64,000 nucleotides of DNA from Dyella flagellata (GTDB lineage Bacteria; Pseudomonadota; Gammaproteobacteria; Xanthomonadales; Rhodanobacteraceae), in the NCBI RefSeq assembly GCF_030160275.1, contig NZ_BSOA01000006.1, positions 124,001 to 188,000 of the forward strand, read 5' to 3'. Shown here in pieces: positions 8,037 to 16,831 of this stretch. Made by a program: the position numbers and the translations under genes. Each line of letters opens with the position of its first letter. Position 1 is the stretch's first letter. The notes under the pieces were generated by a model, which did not search any database, had not been told where the DNA came from, and saw only the letters and a program-made list of their open reading frames with translations.

Positions 8037-9740
8037 ATGAGCCAGGCCATTCCTGCCACCATCGGGCGTTATCGCATCGACGGCGTGCTCGGCGAAGGGG
8101 CGATGTCGATTGTTTACGCCGGCTTCGATCCGGAGATCCAGCGGCAGGTGGCGATCAAGTGCCTGCACGATAACTTCGCCGAAGATTCCGATTACCGGCA
8201 GCGCTTCCTGGTCGAGGCGCGTGCGGCCGGACGCCTGACGCATCCGCATATCGTCACGATTTTCGATACGGGCGAGACAGAAGACGGCCGCCCGTATATC
8301 GCCATGGAACGGCTGCCGGGCGAAACGCTTGCCCATCATGTGGCGCTGCACGGAATGCCTTCCGCTTCGGCGCTGCTCGAACTGGCCACGCAGCTCGCCA
8401 ACGCCCTGCACTACGCCCACTCGCAGGGCGTAATCCATCACGACATCAAGCCTGACAACATCATGCTGCTGGAGGGCTGGCACGCCAAGATCGCTGACTT
8501 CGGCATTGCCGAACGGCGCTCGGCTCGCGTCAAGTCGTCCGCCGTCGTGCAAGGCCAGATCGGCGGCACGCCCAACTACATGTCGCCCGAGCGCCTGCGC
8601 GGCGAACGTGTCGATGCGCGCAGCGATCTGTTCTCGCTGGGCGTAGTACTGTTCTGGCTGGTCACCGGCCGGCTGCCATGGTCCTATGCCGGTGACGTGG
8701 AGCGATTTTTGCGCCAGCGCCAGCGCCTGCCCGAGCCGCCCATCAAGCCGCTCGATCCGGCCACGCCACCGATTCTGGTCGACATCATTCGCACGCTGAT
8801 GGCGGCCACGCCCGAAGCGCGCTACCAATCCGGCGCGGAGGTCGCCGAAGACCTGCGCCTGGCACGCCGAAGCTACGAGCGATCAAAGGAAGAACTGCCC
8901 TACCCTCGACTGCGATCGCTTGGCCTGCGCTGGGCGGTCTCGCTGGGCGCCGCGGTGGTTGTCGTCCTGCTGCTTGGCATGCTGGCCATCTACGGCGTGC
9001 AGCGCGTAGCGGTTACGGGTCTCGCCCGGGATTTCGGCAGCTCATTGGGCCAGAACATCGCCAGGGACGCGGCGGAAAACATCGTGATGGGCGATCACGC
9101 CGCAACGCGCGCGTTGGTCCAAGACATGGCTCGCAATGCGCAGATCGATTACCTGGCCATCGCCGATCGCGACGGAAAAATCATCGCCAGCACGCAGTCC
9201 AGCGAAGACAGCCAGAACTTGCCGGCGCCGGCCGAGACGTCCATGCGGCAATTGCCCAACGGCATCGACAGCTACCACACTCGCTTGACCGGCACACATG
9301 GCGCGCAAAACGCACTCGTGTTCGACGTACCTATCCGCTATCAGACCAAGGCTGTCGGCCGCCTGCGCCTGGGTGTAAGCGAGGCGCCGCTGCAGGCTGC
9401 GCAAAATACCGCGCTCGGCGTGATCGGATTGGTTTTGCTGACGACGCTGGCGGCGGTGCTGCTGACCGCGTACTGGCTGTTCCGCCATTTACGCGGCGCG
9501 CTCGATCTCATCGTCGCTTCGTTGCTACGGATGGCGCACGGCGACCGTCAGCACCGCATCCGGATTGTTCGCCGCGATGAATTAGGACGCGTGTTTGCCG
9601 CGTTCAATCTGATGGGGGATGCACTGGGCATCGAGAAGGAAGCCGTCGCGGTGGTTTCCGACGTGCCCAAGCCGGAATTGGTGCTCCAGCCTACGCAGAT
9701 CCTTCCAGTGCCGGAGACGCGCGAGCATCATCCCCGTTGA
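8037..9740 (+). CDS. Transmembrane Ser/Thr protein kinase with HAMP domain (PpkA/PknS-like)
   Basis: 567 residues. Residues 11-280 are a Hanks-type kinase: Gly loop GEGAMSIVYAG (18-29), catalytic Lys41 in VAIK, catalytic loop HHDIKPDN (134-141), DFG at 154-156, GTPNYMSPE (178-185). Transmembrane helices lie at about 299-321 and 460-482, with a periplasmic sensor region between, and a cytoplasmic HAMP domain follows (483-535, RRDELGRVFAAFN). The catalytic-loop HRD is HHD here, so it is a non-RD kinase. It follows the FHA gene and probably phosphorylates T6SS or stress-regulon targets. A REP element follows the stop. The domain calls are seen; the T6SS link is inferred. Confidence 0.88.
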   Translation: MSQAIPATIGRYRIDGVLGEGAMSIVYAGFDPEIQRQVAIKCLHDNFAEDSDYRQRFLVEARAAGRLTHPHIVTIFDTGETEDGRPYIAMERLPGETLAHHVALHGMPSASALLELATQLANALHYAHSQGVIHHDIKPDNIMLLEGWHAKIADFGIAERRSARVKSSAVVQGQIGGTPNYMSPERLRGERVDARSDLFSLGVVLFWLVTGRLPWSYAGDVERFLRQRQRLPEPPIKPLDPATPPILVDIIRTLMAATPEARYQSGAEVAEDLRLARRSYERSKEELPYPRLRSLGLRWAVSLGAAVVVVLLLGMLAIYGVQRVAVTGLARDFGSSLGQNIARDAAENIVMGDHAATRALVQDMARNAQIDYLAIADRDGKIIASTQSSEDSQNLPAPAETSMRQLPNGIDSYHTRLTGTHGAQNALVFDVPIRYQTKAVGRLRLGVSEAPLQAAQNTALGVIGLVLLTTLAAVLLTAYWLFRHLRGALDLIVASLLRMAHGDRQHRIRIVRRDELGRVFAAFNLMGDALGIEKEAVAVVSDVPKPELVLQPTQILPVPETREHHPR

Positions 9741-9745
9741 GGGGC

Positions 9746-9817
9746 GCGTAGGCTGGGATGACAATCCCAGCTTGACAGGCAACATTCCGATGCTGGGATT
9801 GTCATCCCAGCCTACGC
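9746..9817. repeat. REP/BIME-type inverted repeat, copy 1
   Basis: Two GTAGGCTGGGATgACAATCCCAGC-type units face each other as perfect 24-base inverted arms around a centre of about 20 bp. Each unit is itself a small hairpin (CTGGGAT...ATCCCAG). It lies between the 3' ends of two convergent genes. Confidence 0.9.
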
Positions 9818-9819
9818 GC

Positions 9820-10785
9820 TCAGTACTGCTGCAAGCGCTGCTTCAGCTCCAGCGCCCGCGTCCGATAAACCGCGGCCGGTTCGTAGGCTGGATCGACTAT
9901 CAGGATGCGATCCCACAAGGCAATCGCCTGGTCCAGATGCTGATCCAAGTACAACACCATTGCCTGCTGGTGCGAGTTCGCCTCCCATACGCGGCTGAGC
10001 GCCACGAAGTCGGGATCGGAGGACTTCAGATGCGGGTTCAGCGCCAGGGCTTGATCGAACAAGCTCAACGCCTGGTCCTTTTGTCCCTGCCGGTACAATG
10101 CAAGACTCTGGCCTTCCAGTTGCTGTGCGCGTTGAGTCGGCTTCACCGGCGCCGGCAGTACCACCGGCGCGGTCACCGGCGGAGGCGCATTCGATGTAAC
10201 ACTGGCCGCCGGGGCTGCGCTGCTGGCCGGCGACGACGGTGATGCAGCCGCCACGCTCGCGCCGTTCTGAGCGCCCGGCAACTGCAAGGTGGAGCCAACC
10301 AGGATCAGGGCCGGGTTGGTGGAACCGTTGTAGCGCGCCAATACCAGGAACAGGTTGGGATCACCCAGATATTTCGCCGCTAGCGTGCTGTACGACTCCC
10401 CTGGCTGCACCACATGCGCACTGGAAGCCGCACCCAGCATCTGCTTGGGATCCTCGGTCAACTGCCGCAGGAAGAATTGCGCGGTGCGATCGCCCGGATG
10501 CTCCTGCAAATAGCTACGCAGCGCTTTTTCGCCTTCCGCGTAATGGCCGTTCTGCAGGTACCGCCTTACGATCGTCGACAGCGAAGCTGGTGGCGCAGCC
10601 TCGTTTTCGCTGGAATTGGGGCTGCTCTCGACGTGCTCGCGTGTCGTAGCCTGCGCGGGCGTAATGGTGACGGACGGTTTTTTGATACCCATCTTGGCGC
10701 AGCCGCTGGCCAGGCTGACGACCAGCAAGGCAGCCACAATCATCCAAGAGCGCAGCGATCTCCAGCCAGCATGTATATCCATCAT
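9820..10785 (-). CDS. LysM/TPR lipoprotein, probably T6SS-associated
   Basis: 321 residues. The lipobox LASGC makes this an envelope lipoprotein. A TPR-like stretch (VRRYLQNGHYAEGEKALRSY) is followed at about 120-170 by a LysM domain (HVVQPGESYSTLAAKYLGDP, then LVLARYNG, then TLQLPG), an Ala/Ser/Pro-rich linker, and further TPR-like repeats (ALYRQGQKDQALSLFDQALA, LDQHLDQAIALWDRILIVDP). LysM binds peptidoglycan, so the protein may anchor or guide a secretion apparatus through the cell wall. It is convergent with the kinase gene. I used the ATG at 10785; a GTG just upstream is also possible. Confidence 0.75.
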   Translation of the reverse strand: MMDIHAGWRSLRSWMIVAALLVVSLASGCAKMGIKKPSVTITPAQATTREHVESSPNSSENEAAPPASLSTIVRRYLQNGHYAEGEKALRSYLQEHPGDRTAQFFLRQLTEDPKQMLGAASSAHVVQPGESYSTLAAKYLGDPNLFLVLARYNGSTNPALILVGSTLQLPGAQNGASVAAASPSSPASSAAPAASVTSNAPPPVTAPVVLPAPVKPTQRAQQLEGQSLALYRQGQKDQALSLFDQALALNPHLKSSDPDFVALSRVWEANSHQQAMVLYLDQHLDQAIALWDRILIVDPAYEPAAVYRTRALELKQRLQQY

Positions 10786-11182
10786 CACTCTTACGCCACC
10801 CCTGATCAGACGCTTTTATCCAGCCGCATGCGCGACTTGACCCAACAAATTAAGCTACTGGGCCAACTTACGCAAACCTATCTCGCCATCGAGCTAGGTC
10901 ATGTGAAGGTGACGAGAGGGTAATCCAAGGCATGGACCGGACCGGGTGAACTCCCGCACGCATTCGCCGCCCTGCCCGATCGCTTGTCGTGCCGGCGCCT
11001 TGCGCACCAGGACGCCGGTCTCAGCAACCGGAACTTGGCCCATCCGAACCGGTATTTGACCCCTTAAGCTATAGGCATGGCTGGCGGGCTTGCCCAGACT
11101 GCAAAGGCATCCGCGTGATGCTGCCAGGGCGCGACACTCCCAGCAGTCCCCCTGACGATGCAGTAGCGATGGCGGGCATGCG
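10786..11182. other. Intergenic region upstream of the sRNA candidate
   Basis: About 400 bp with no gene recognised. Open frames here are short and lack ribosome sites. The last part leads into a structured stretch that ends in a strong plus-strand terminator. Confidence 0.5.
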
Positions 11183-11272
11183 CAACGGTTGGCTTTTCTC
11201 CCTTGTTGCAACCGTTGTTGAACTCACGGCGCCGAAGCTGTATCCACCCGCAGCTTCGGCGCCGATTTTTTT
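11183..11272 (+). ncRNA. Candidate structured RNA 3' end with orphan terminator
   Basis: Two consecutive hairpins. The first has a 9-bp stem (CAACGGTTG 11183-11191 with CAACCGTTG 11209-11217). The second has a 14-bp perfect stem (11227-11240 with 11251-11264) followed by seven T residues on the plus strand. No plus-strand protein gene precedes it for more than 1 kb, so the terminator may end a small RNA. On the minus strand the same stem lies after the GH12 gene but has no T-tract. Confidence 0.4.
11227..11272 (+). terminator. Strong rho-independent terminator on the plus strand
   Basis: 14-bp GC-rich stem (CGGCGCCGAAGCTG and its complement), 10-base loop and seven T residues at 11266-11272. 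It may also stabilise the 3' end of the GH12 mRNA on the other strand. Confidence 0.8.
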
Positions 11273-11314
11273 GCTTCAACAAAGCTGGGACGAACCTTCC
11301 AGCTTGCGTCGCGG

Positions 11315-12061
11315 CTACTGCGCGCTCACCTGGAACCAGGTGGTGCTCACCCAACCATTGCCGCGCACGACCTCGCAGCCGGCTTCCACCACGTCCAGGT
11401 ACATCGACGTGCTGAAGTACGCGCGGCCCTGTAGCTTCTTGAAGAAATGCATGATGTCGATATTGGCGCTACCGCTGGTAGGCAGGCTGGCCGGTACGCT
11501 GCTGCGCTGGGGCAGGAAGGTGTAGACATAGTACCCAGCTGCAGAGTTGTTGCCAGCCCACAGGTCGTACGTCACACCGTTCTCGGTGATCACGCCGGTG
11601 GCTATCGGCGAACCGATCGGGTAGGAGTTGTTGCCGGCCCAGATCATCACTTCCAGCTGCGGCGTCGATTTCTGCGCATCCTTGCGCAAAAACAGGTCGT
11701 AGGCAAAGTCGCCGGCCATGTTGCTGCCGCCGGAGGCATAAGAAAACGCCGCCGGAATCGTGCTGGTGGATGAAAGCTTTTTCGGAAACAAGGTGTCACC
11801 GGTGGGGTTCCAGCCGTAATGCCAGCCGCGAATGCTCGCTGGGTATCCATACAGGCTGTAGCTGGAGAAATTGAACGAAGCCGTCCATTGCGGATACTGG
11901 CCGCTGGACGGACTCCACGCGATATTGCTGTTGTTGAAATTATTATCCCACGCAAAATAAGGGGTATAGAGATTGTAGGGACCGGCTTGTGCGGCACCGG
12001 CCACGCCGATGCAAAGCAATGAACCGGCCAACAGCGAAGCAAGCTTCTTTTTCATCTTCAT
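11315..12061 (-). CDS. Secreted GH12 endo-beta-glucanase/xyloglucanase
   Basis: 248 residues. The start at 12061 gives MKMKKKLASLLAGSLLCIGV, a Sec signal peptide cleaved after AQA, with GGGAGC as ribosome site. The mature part matches glycoside hydrolase family 12: Trp-rich strands (GWHYGWNPTGD), YDLFLRKDAQ, the nucleophile segment QLEVMIW, the following GNNSYPIGSPIATG, and a second Glu near the C-terminus in AGCEVVRGNG as likely acid/base. GH12 enzymes cut cellulose, beta-glucan or xyloglucan internally; the GH74, GH31 and GH35 genes nearby favour xyloglucan. It lies just downstream of the GH43 gene at the end of the xylose operon but is separated by 335 bp, so it probably has its own promoter. 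Confidence 0.85.
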   Translation of the reverse strand: MKMKKKLASLLAGSLLCIGVAGAAQAGPYNLYTPYFAWDNNFNNSNIAWSPSSGQYPQWTASFNFSSYSLYGYPASIRGWHYGWNPTGDTLFPKKLSSTSTIPAAFSYASGGSNMAGDFAYDLFLRKDAQKSTPQLEVMIWAGNNSYPIGSPIATGVITENGVTYDLWAGNNSAAGYYVYTFLPQRSSVPASLPTSGSANIDIMHFFKKLQGRAYFSTSMYLDVVEAGCEVVRGNGWVSTTWFQVSAQ

Positions 12062-12396
12062 GCTCCCGATGTAATGATCAGACCCAGTTTTCTGGCGTGC
12101 AAACATCCCTGGGAGTCAAACCCCACGTTGCCATGCATGGATGGTCACGCCCCTCTTTTCGCACGGCCGAACGGCCGCGCGAATCAGTCGCTATCGATAG
12201 TGGCGGGCAGAGCTTGCGTCAAATCAAATATCGAGAATATGCGTTTGAACACTCAATTTCGTAAGAAGAGGTTCTGGTTTTGATAACTGCCGTGAAAAAT
12301 ATGTCACGCAGTATGCGATACGACAATTCAATTGCGGCGCACGACTTGTCTCTTTGACCTTTTCATCCGTCACATAAGGACATGCGGATGATGGCA
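12062..12396. other. Intergenic region, promoter of the GH12 gene
   Basis: 335 bp, clearly AT-richer than the genes around it (12230-12370). No coding sequence recognised. It should carry the GH12 promoter on the minus strand. Confidence 0.5.
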
Positions 12397-14004
12397 TCAA
12401 ACCATGGCGCGATACGAAAAATCCCGCAGCCGGATGCTGCCCTTGTTCGCGCTGTAGACGCCCAGCTTGAGGCTCAGGAATTCACCGAACACATTGTGGT
12501 GAAGGCCGGACACCTCCATGCGCAAGTCGTGCAGCGTCCAGGTCTTGCCCTCGTCGTGCGAGTAGTGAAAGCTCACGATCTGCTTGTCGTTGGTCAGCCG
12601 GATGCGCACGCGGGACGTAGCCATGGCTTTGCGCGCCCAGGTTTGCTCGGCGGCGTATTCGAAGGTTTTCAGGTGCTGCGGCGTAAAACCGATGCCTACG
12701 AAGGCCTTCGGGTTATAGAACAGCAGCAGCCCGCCTTCGGCGTCACCGATAAGATCGAAGCCTGCTTCCGCCACATAGGCACGATCACCCACCAGGCAGG
12801 TCAATGGCGAGGTATCGGCGGGCGACAGCCCTTTGCCGCCAATGCGCAAGCCGCCCGCTTCATAGCTGGCTCGCCGCATATCCTCCGGCGTAGGGTCGTA
12901 GAAGGTCCACTGCACGCCCAGCCTATCGACCTTGAAATCATCCGACCACGCCGCGCCTGAAGCTCCGCTGCGACCACCTTTTGGCTTCGGCAAAGGCCGG
13001 GACAGATCGCCACCCTTGGCCTTGAACCAGCCGTCGCTGGTCCATTCCATGGGTTCCAGCAAGGTCTGACGTCCCAGTGTGCGGAAGCCGTTTTCGTAAC
13101 CGTGATAAACCATCCACCAGTCGCCAGCCGGTCCCTCCACCAATGAAGCGTGGCCGCGCGACCACCAGGGTTCATCCGCACTCATCGTACGCACCAGCGG
13201 ATTGTGCGGGCAGTGTTCCCACGGCCCATGGATCGACCTGGAACGCGCGGCGATCACCATATGGCTGGTCGGCGGCCCCGCCGTGCCGCCTACGGCGGTG
13301 ATCAGGTAGAACCATTCGCCGTGCCGCAGCAGCTTCGGGCCTTCCGGCGCGAAATCTTCCACCACCCAGTCTTCCGGGTAGCGCCAGGGACTATAGGCGG
13401 GCTCCAAAGGACCATCCGCGGCCAATCCATCATCCGTTAGCCGCAGCTTGCGAATACCGTTGACGAACAGATAGCGCTTGCCGTCCTCGCCCACCACGTG
13501 GCCTGGATCGATGCAGTCCAGGATATGCATGTCGATGGGTTCGCTCCACGGACCTTCGATGGCATCGGCCCAGATCACATGGATGGACCAGCCATTCGCC
13601 GTGGCGGCGGGAATGTAGATGAAATAGCGCCCGTTGTGCTTGCACAGGTCGACCGCGAAGATGGTGCCTAGCGGCTTGGAGAGTGCGGCCGTCACCGGCG
13701 CCCAGTTCACCAGATCGGTGGAATGCCAGATCACCACGCCCGGGTAATAGCAGAACGAGGTGAACGTCATGTAGTAGTCGCTGCCATCCTTGAGGATGGT
13801 GGGATCGGGATGATCGCCGGCAACGATGGGGTTGAGATAGGTGCCGTTGCCCAGGTCGGCCTTGCGTTGGTTTTCCGGACCACGCGCCCATTGGGGCTTG
13901 TATGGCGTGCATGGCGCCGAGGCGACGGATTTCGCTGCGAAAGGCGCAGCAGCGGCGCTGGTCAACAACAGCTTGAAGGCGTTGCGCCGGGAGGTGCTCA
14001 CCAT
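12397..14004 (-). CDS. GH43 beta-xylosidase/alpha-L-arabinofuranosidase, Tat-type signal
   Basis: 535 residues. The N-terminus carries a twin-arginine pattern (SRRNAFKLLL) and a hydrophobic stretch, so export is probably by Tat. The five-bladed GH43 propeller spans about 55-330, with general base Asp67 in HPDP, pKa-tuning Asp166 in CIDPGH and acid Glu221 in APEGPKL. A C-terminal beta-sandwich (about 355-535) is typical of xylan and arabinan-active GH43 enzymes. The gene starts 36 bp after xylH on the same strand, so it is the last gene of the xylose operon and probably supplies xylose or arabinose in the periplasm. Choice between xylosidase and arabinofuranosidase is not possible by eye. Confidence 0.87.
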   Translation of the reverse strand: MVSTSRRNAFKLLLTSAAAAPFAAKSVASAPCTPYKPQWARGPENQRKADLGNGTYLNPIVAGDHPDPTILKDGSDYYMTFTSFCYYPGVVIWHSTDLVNWAPVTAALSKPLGTIFAVDLCKHNGRYFIYIPAATANGWSIHVIWADAIEGPWSEPIDMHILDCIDPGHVVGEDGKRYLFVNGIRKLRLTDDGLAADGPLEPAYSPWRYPEDWVVEDFAPEGPKLLRHGEWFYLITAVGGTAGPPTSHMVIAARSRSIHGPWEHCPHNPLVRTMSADEPWWSRGHASLVEGPAGDWWMVYHGYENGFRTLGRQTLLEPMEWTSDGWFKAKGGDLSRPLPKPKGGRSGASGAAWSDDFKVDRLGVQWTFYDPTPEDMRRASYEAGGLRIGGKGLSPADTSPLTCLVGDRAYVAEAGFDLIGDAEGGLLLFYNPKAFVGIGFTPQHLKTFEYAAEQTWARKAMATSRVRIRLTNDKQIVSFHYSHDEGKTWTLHDLRMEVSGLHHNVFGEFLSLKLGVYSANKGSIRLRDFSYRAMV

Positions 14005-14040
14005 ATTCGCAAGATTCCTTTTTTCTTCGATCGCGTGGAC

Positions 14041-15183
14041 TCAGTCGCGCTTGGTGCCCGACAACACATCCACCCAGACGGCAATGACCAGGATCGAACC
14101 CTTCACGATCAGCTGCCAGTAATTGTCGACATCCATCATCGACATGCCGTTGTCCAGGCTCGCCATCACCAGTGCGCCGATCAACGCACCGTGCACCGTA
14201 CCCGCCCCACCGCGCATGGAGGCTCCGCCGATGAAGCACGCCGCAATCGCATCCAGTTCACCGTTGGTGCCTGCCGAAGGCGAACCCGCCGCAAGCCGGG
14301 CGGTGTTGATGATGCCGGCAAAGGCGCACATCAAGCCCATCAAGGCAAACACCACCATCTTTACGCCAGCCACGTCGATGCCGGAAAGACGGCTGGCCTC
14401 CATGTTGCCGCCCACCGCATAGATGTGCCGGCCAAACACCGTCTGCGTGCCTAGGTAGGTAAAGATCGCCAGCAAGGCGAGCAGGATCATCACCGGCAAG
14501 GGCACGCCGTTGTAGCGGTTGAGCATCACCAGGAAGCCGGCCATCACCAGGCCAATCGCAAGCAGCTTCAAGGCATCGCTCCACATCGCGGCTTGTGGAA
14601 TCGACAGGGCGGCGCGACGGCGGCGGCGCGCGACCGTCATCGCCACCAGCGCAAGAAAAATGATCACGGCCAACCAGCTCGACAGGGTCGGATTCACGTA
14701 GCCCTGCGCGAGATACACCAGGTCGGCAGGCACCGGGGCGATGGTGGCGCCGTGGGTAATGCCCTGCAGCACGCCGCGGAACGCCAGCATGCCGCCGAGG
14801 CCGACGATGAAAGAAGGAACCCGCAAGCGCGTCACGATGAAACCATTGAGCAGGCCAGCGGCCACGCCCAGCAGCAAGACCGCGATCACCGCCGGCCAGG
14901 AGGTCCACTGCAAGTTGACCGTGAGCACGGCGGCAATACCGCCGAGCAAACCAAGCAAGGAACCCACCGACAGATCGATCTCGCCGGCGATGATGACAAA
15001 CACCATGCCGCACGCCAGCATGCCGGTGATCGAAGTCTGCCGCAGCAGATTGGAAAGATTGCGCGAACTGATGAAGGCGCCGTCGGTGGCGATGTGGAAG
15101 AAGATCCAGATCACCGCCAGCGCCAGCAGCAGCGCCAGGATCTTGTAGCGGACGAAGAGGGTTCGGAGTTCTTGGGAGCGCAT
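14041..15183 (-). CDS. xylH: D-xylose ABC transporter permease XylH
   Basis: 380 residues, close to the usual length of about 390. It is a hydrophobic BPD_transp_2 family permease with the sugar-importer signature FVIIAGEIDLSVGSLLGL and the conserved GIINTARLAAGSPSAGTN and IGGASMRGGAGTVHGAL segments. A cytoplasmic Arg-rich loop (ARRRRRA) sits in the middle, as in XylH. I chose the ATG at 15183; the frame continues upstream to 15258 but that part lies inside a REP element and is not coding. It forms the membrane channel of the XylFGH importer and is the fifth gene of the xylose operon. Confidence 0.92.
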   Translation of the reverse strand: MRSQELRTLFVRYKILALLLALAVIWIFFHIATDGAFISSRNLSNLLRQTSITGMLACGMVFVIIAGEIDLSVGSLLGLLGGIAAVLTVNLQWTSWPAVIAVLLLGVAAGLLNGFIVTRLRVPSFIVGLGGMLAFRGVLQGITHGATIAPVPADLVYLAQGYVNPTLSSWLAVIIFLALVAMTVARRRRRAALSIPQAAMWSDALKLLAIGLVMAGFLVMLNRYNGVPLPVMILLALLAIFTYLGTQTVFGRHIYAVGGNMEASRLSGIDVAGVKMVVFALMGLMCAFAGIINTARLAAGSPSAGTNGELDAIAACFIGGASMRGGAGTVHGALIGALVMASLDNGMSMMDVDNYWQLIVKGSILVIAVWVDVLSGTKRD

Positions 15184-15212
15184 GGGGAAGACAAGGATTC
15201 CTATCAACTGTT

Positions 15213-15268
15213 GTAGGCTGGGATGGCAATCCCAGCTTCGTGATGCCGGGATTGCCATCCCAGCCTAC
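15213..15268. repeat. REP/BIME-type inverted repeat, copy 2
   Basis: GTAGGCTGGGATgGCAATCCCAGC facing its near-perfect complement. It sits between xylG and xylH inside the operon, in the leader of xylH, so it may affect relative expression of the transporter subunits. Confidence 0.9.
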
Positions 15269-15298
15269 GGAGCTGCGCATTGCGGAGTCAGTGCATCC

Positions 15299-16831
15299 TC
15301 AAGCCCTCTTCGCCTGCGGAATCGCCGCCGCCATCACCTGCTCCTGGGTAAGTCCCTCGTTGGGCAGGTCCGCGCACAGGCGCCCTTCGCTCATCACCAG
15401 CACGCGGTCGCTCATGCCAAGGATTTCCGGCAGCTCCGAAGAAACCAGGATGATCGAGATCCCCTCTTTGGCCAGTTCGAAAATCAGGCGGTAGATATCC
15501 ACCTTCGCGCCTACATCGACCCCGCGCGTCGGCTCGTCAAGAATCAGGATGCGCGGCCGTGTCAGCAGCATGCGCGAGAACAACGCCTTTTGTTGATTGC
15601 CACCGGACAGGCTGGCGATCGGCAGCGCGGCGTTGGCGGCCTTGATGTGCAGGGAGGCGATCTGCGCTTCGGCCACGCTCCATTCGCGCCCGCTGTCCAC
15701 GTGGCCGGCGCTGGCGTAATGCCGCAGGGTGGCCAAAGTAATGTTCCTGTCCACGCCAAGCAGCGGCACGATGCCATGGCGTTTGCGGTCTTCCGACACC
15801 AGGCCCATGCCAGCGCGGATCGCGTCGCGCGGCGAGCGGATTTTCAGCGGATTGCCGTCCATCGACAATTGAACATGATGGCGCCCGGGATAGGCGCCGA
15901 AGATCGCGCTGACCAGCTCGGTGCGACCGGCACCCACCAGCCCGGCGATACCGAGGATCTCGCCACGCCGCAAGGAGAAGGAAACGTCCTTTACGCGCTG
16001 GCGCGAGGGATCGGCAACGTCGTAGCAGGTGGCGTGTTTCGCTTCGAACACCACCTCGCCGATCGCATGCTCCACCCTGGGGTAGAGCGTTTCCAACCGG
16101 CGTCCCACCATCATGGCGATGATGCCGTCTTCATCCAGCTCGCTCATCGGCCTGGTCGCCACGTGCTTGCCGTCGCGAATCACGCTGACGGTATCGCAAA
16201 TGCGCGCCACCTCGTCCAGCTTGTGCGAAATATAAATACAAGCGATGCCGCGCTGCTTCAGTCGCTCGATGATGCCCAACAGCACCTCGGTTTCCTTGGC
16301 GGACAGCGACGAGGTGGGTTCATCGAAGATCAGCAGGCGTGCGTTCTTCGCCAAGGCCTTGGCGATCTCGAACAATTGCTGGTGGCCGCCGCCGAAAGCT
16401 TTCACCGGCAACGCGAGATTGACGTCATCCAGCTCCAGCTCCTTCAGCAAGGCATGGCCGCGGGCATACATCGCCTCGTAATCCATGCGGCCGCCCGGCA
16501 AGGTCGACTCATTGCCGAGAAACAGGTTCTCCACCACCGAAAGCTCCGGCACCAGCATCAGTTCCTGATGGATGATGACGATGCCGGCGTGCTCGCTGTC
16601 GCGCACCGAGCGCGCCTCAAGCGGCTTGCCCTGCCAACGGATCTCGCCCTCCCAGCTGCCGTAGGGATACACGCCGGACAGCACCTTCATCAGGGTGGAC
16701 TTGCCGGCGCCGTTTTCGCCGCACAGTCCAAGGCATTCGCCCGGGCGAACCTGCAAGTCGATGCCATCCAGCGCCTTGACGCCATCGAACGACTTGCGGA
16801 TGCCGCGCATCTCGAACAAGTGCTCGCTCAT
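15299..16831 (-). CDS. xylG: D-xylose ABC transporter ATP-binding protein XylG
   Basis: 510 residues with two ABC ATPase domains in tandem, the sugar-importer layout. The first domain has Walker [10 protein letters not shown] near residue 39 and Walker [13 protein letters not shown]. The second has the signature LSGGNQQK and [14 protein letters not shown], with a less canonical Walker A (GLVGAGRTE), which is normal for this family. Length matches E. coli XylG (513). Its ATG overlaps the xylF stop by 4 bases (ATGA). It powers import of xylose with XylH and XylF. Confidence 0.94.
   Translation of the reverse strand: MSEHLFEMRGIRKSFDGVKALDGIDLQVRPGECLGLCGENGAGKSTLMKVLSGVYPYGSWEGEIRWQGKPLEARSVRDSEHAGIVIIHQELMLVPELSVVENLFLGNESTLPGGRMDYEAMYARGHALLKELELDDVNLALPVKAFGGGHQQLFEIAKALAKNARLLIFDEPTSSLSAKETEVLLGIIERLKQRGIACIYISHKLDEVARICDTVSVIRDGKHVATRPMSELDEDGIIAMMVGRRLETLYPRVEHAIGEVVFEAKHATCYDVADPSRQRVKDVSFSLRRGEILGIAGLVGAGRTELVSAIFGAYPGRHHVQLSMDGNPLKIRSPRDAIRAGMGLVSEDRKRHGIVPLLGVDRNITLATLRHYASAGHVDSGREWSVAEAQIASLHIKAANAALPIASLSGGNQQKALFSRMLLTRPRILILDEPTRGVDVGAKVDIYRLIFELAKEGISIILVSSELPEILGMSDRVLVMSEGRLCADLPNEGLTQEQVMAAAIPQAKRA

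Noticed and set aside
7488-8828. Open minus-strand frame of 446 codons
   Set aside because: Antisense to the FHA and kinase genes; no family features.
10989-11525. Plus-strand frame of 178 codons over the terminator at 11227-11272
   Set aside because: The frame runs through the terminator and into the GH12 gene on the other strand; composition is not protein-like.
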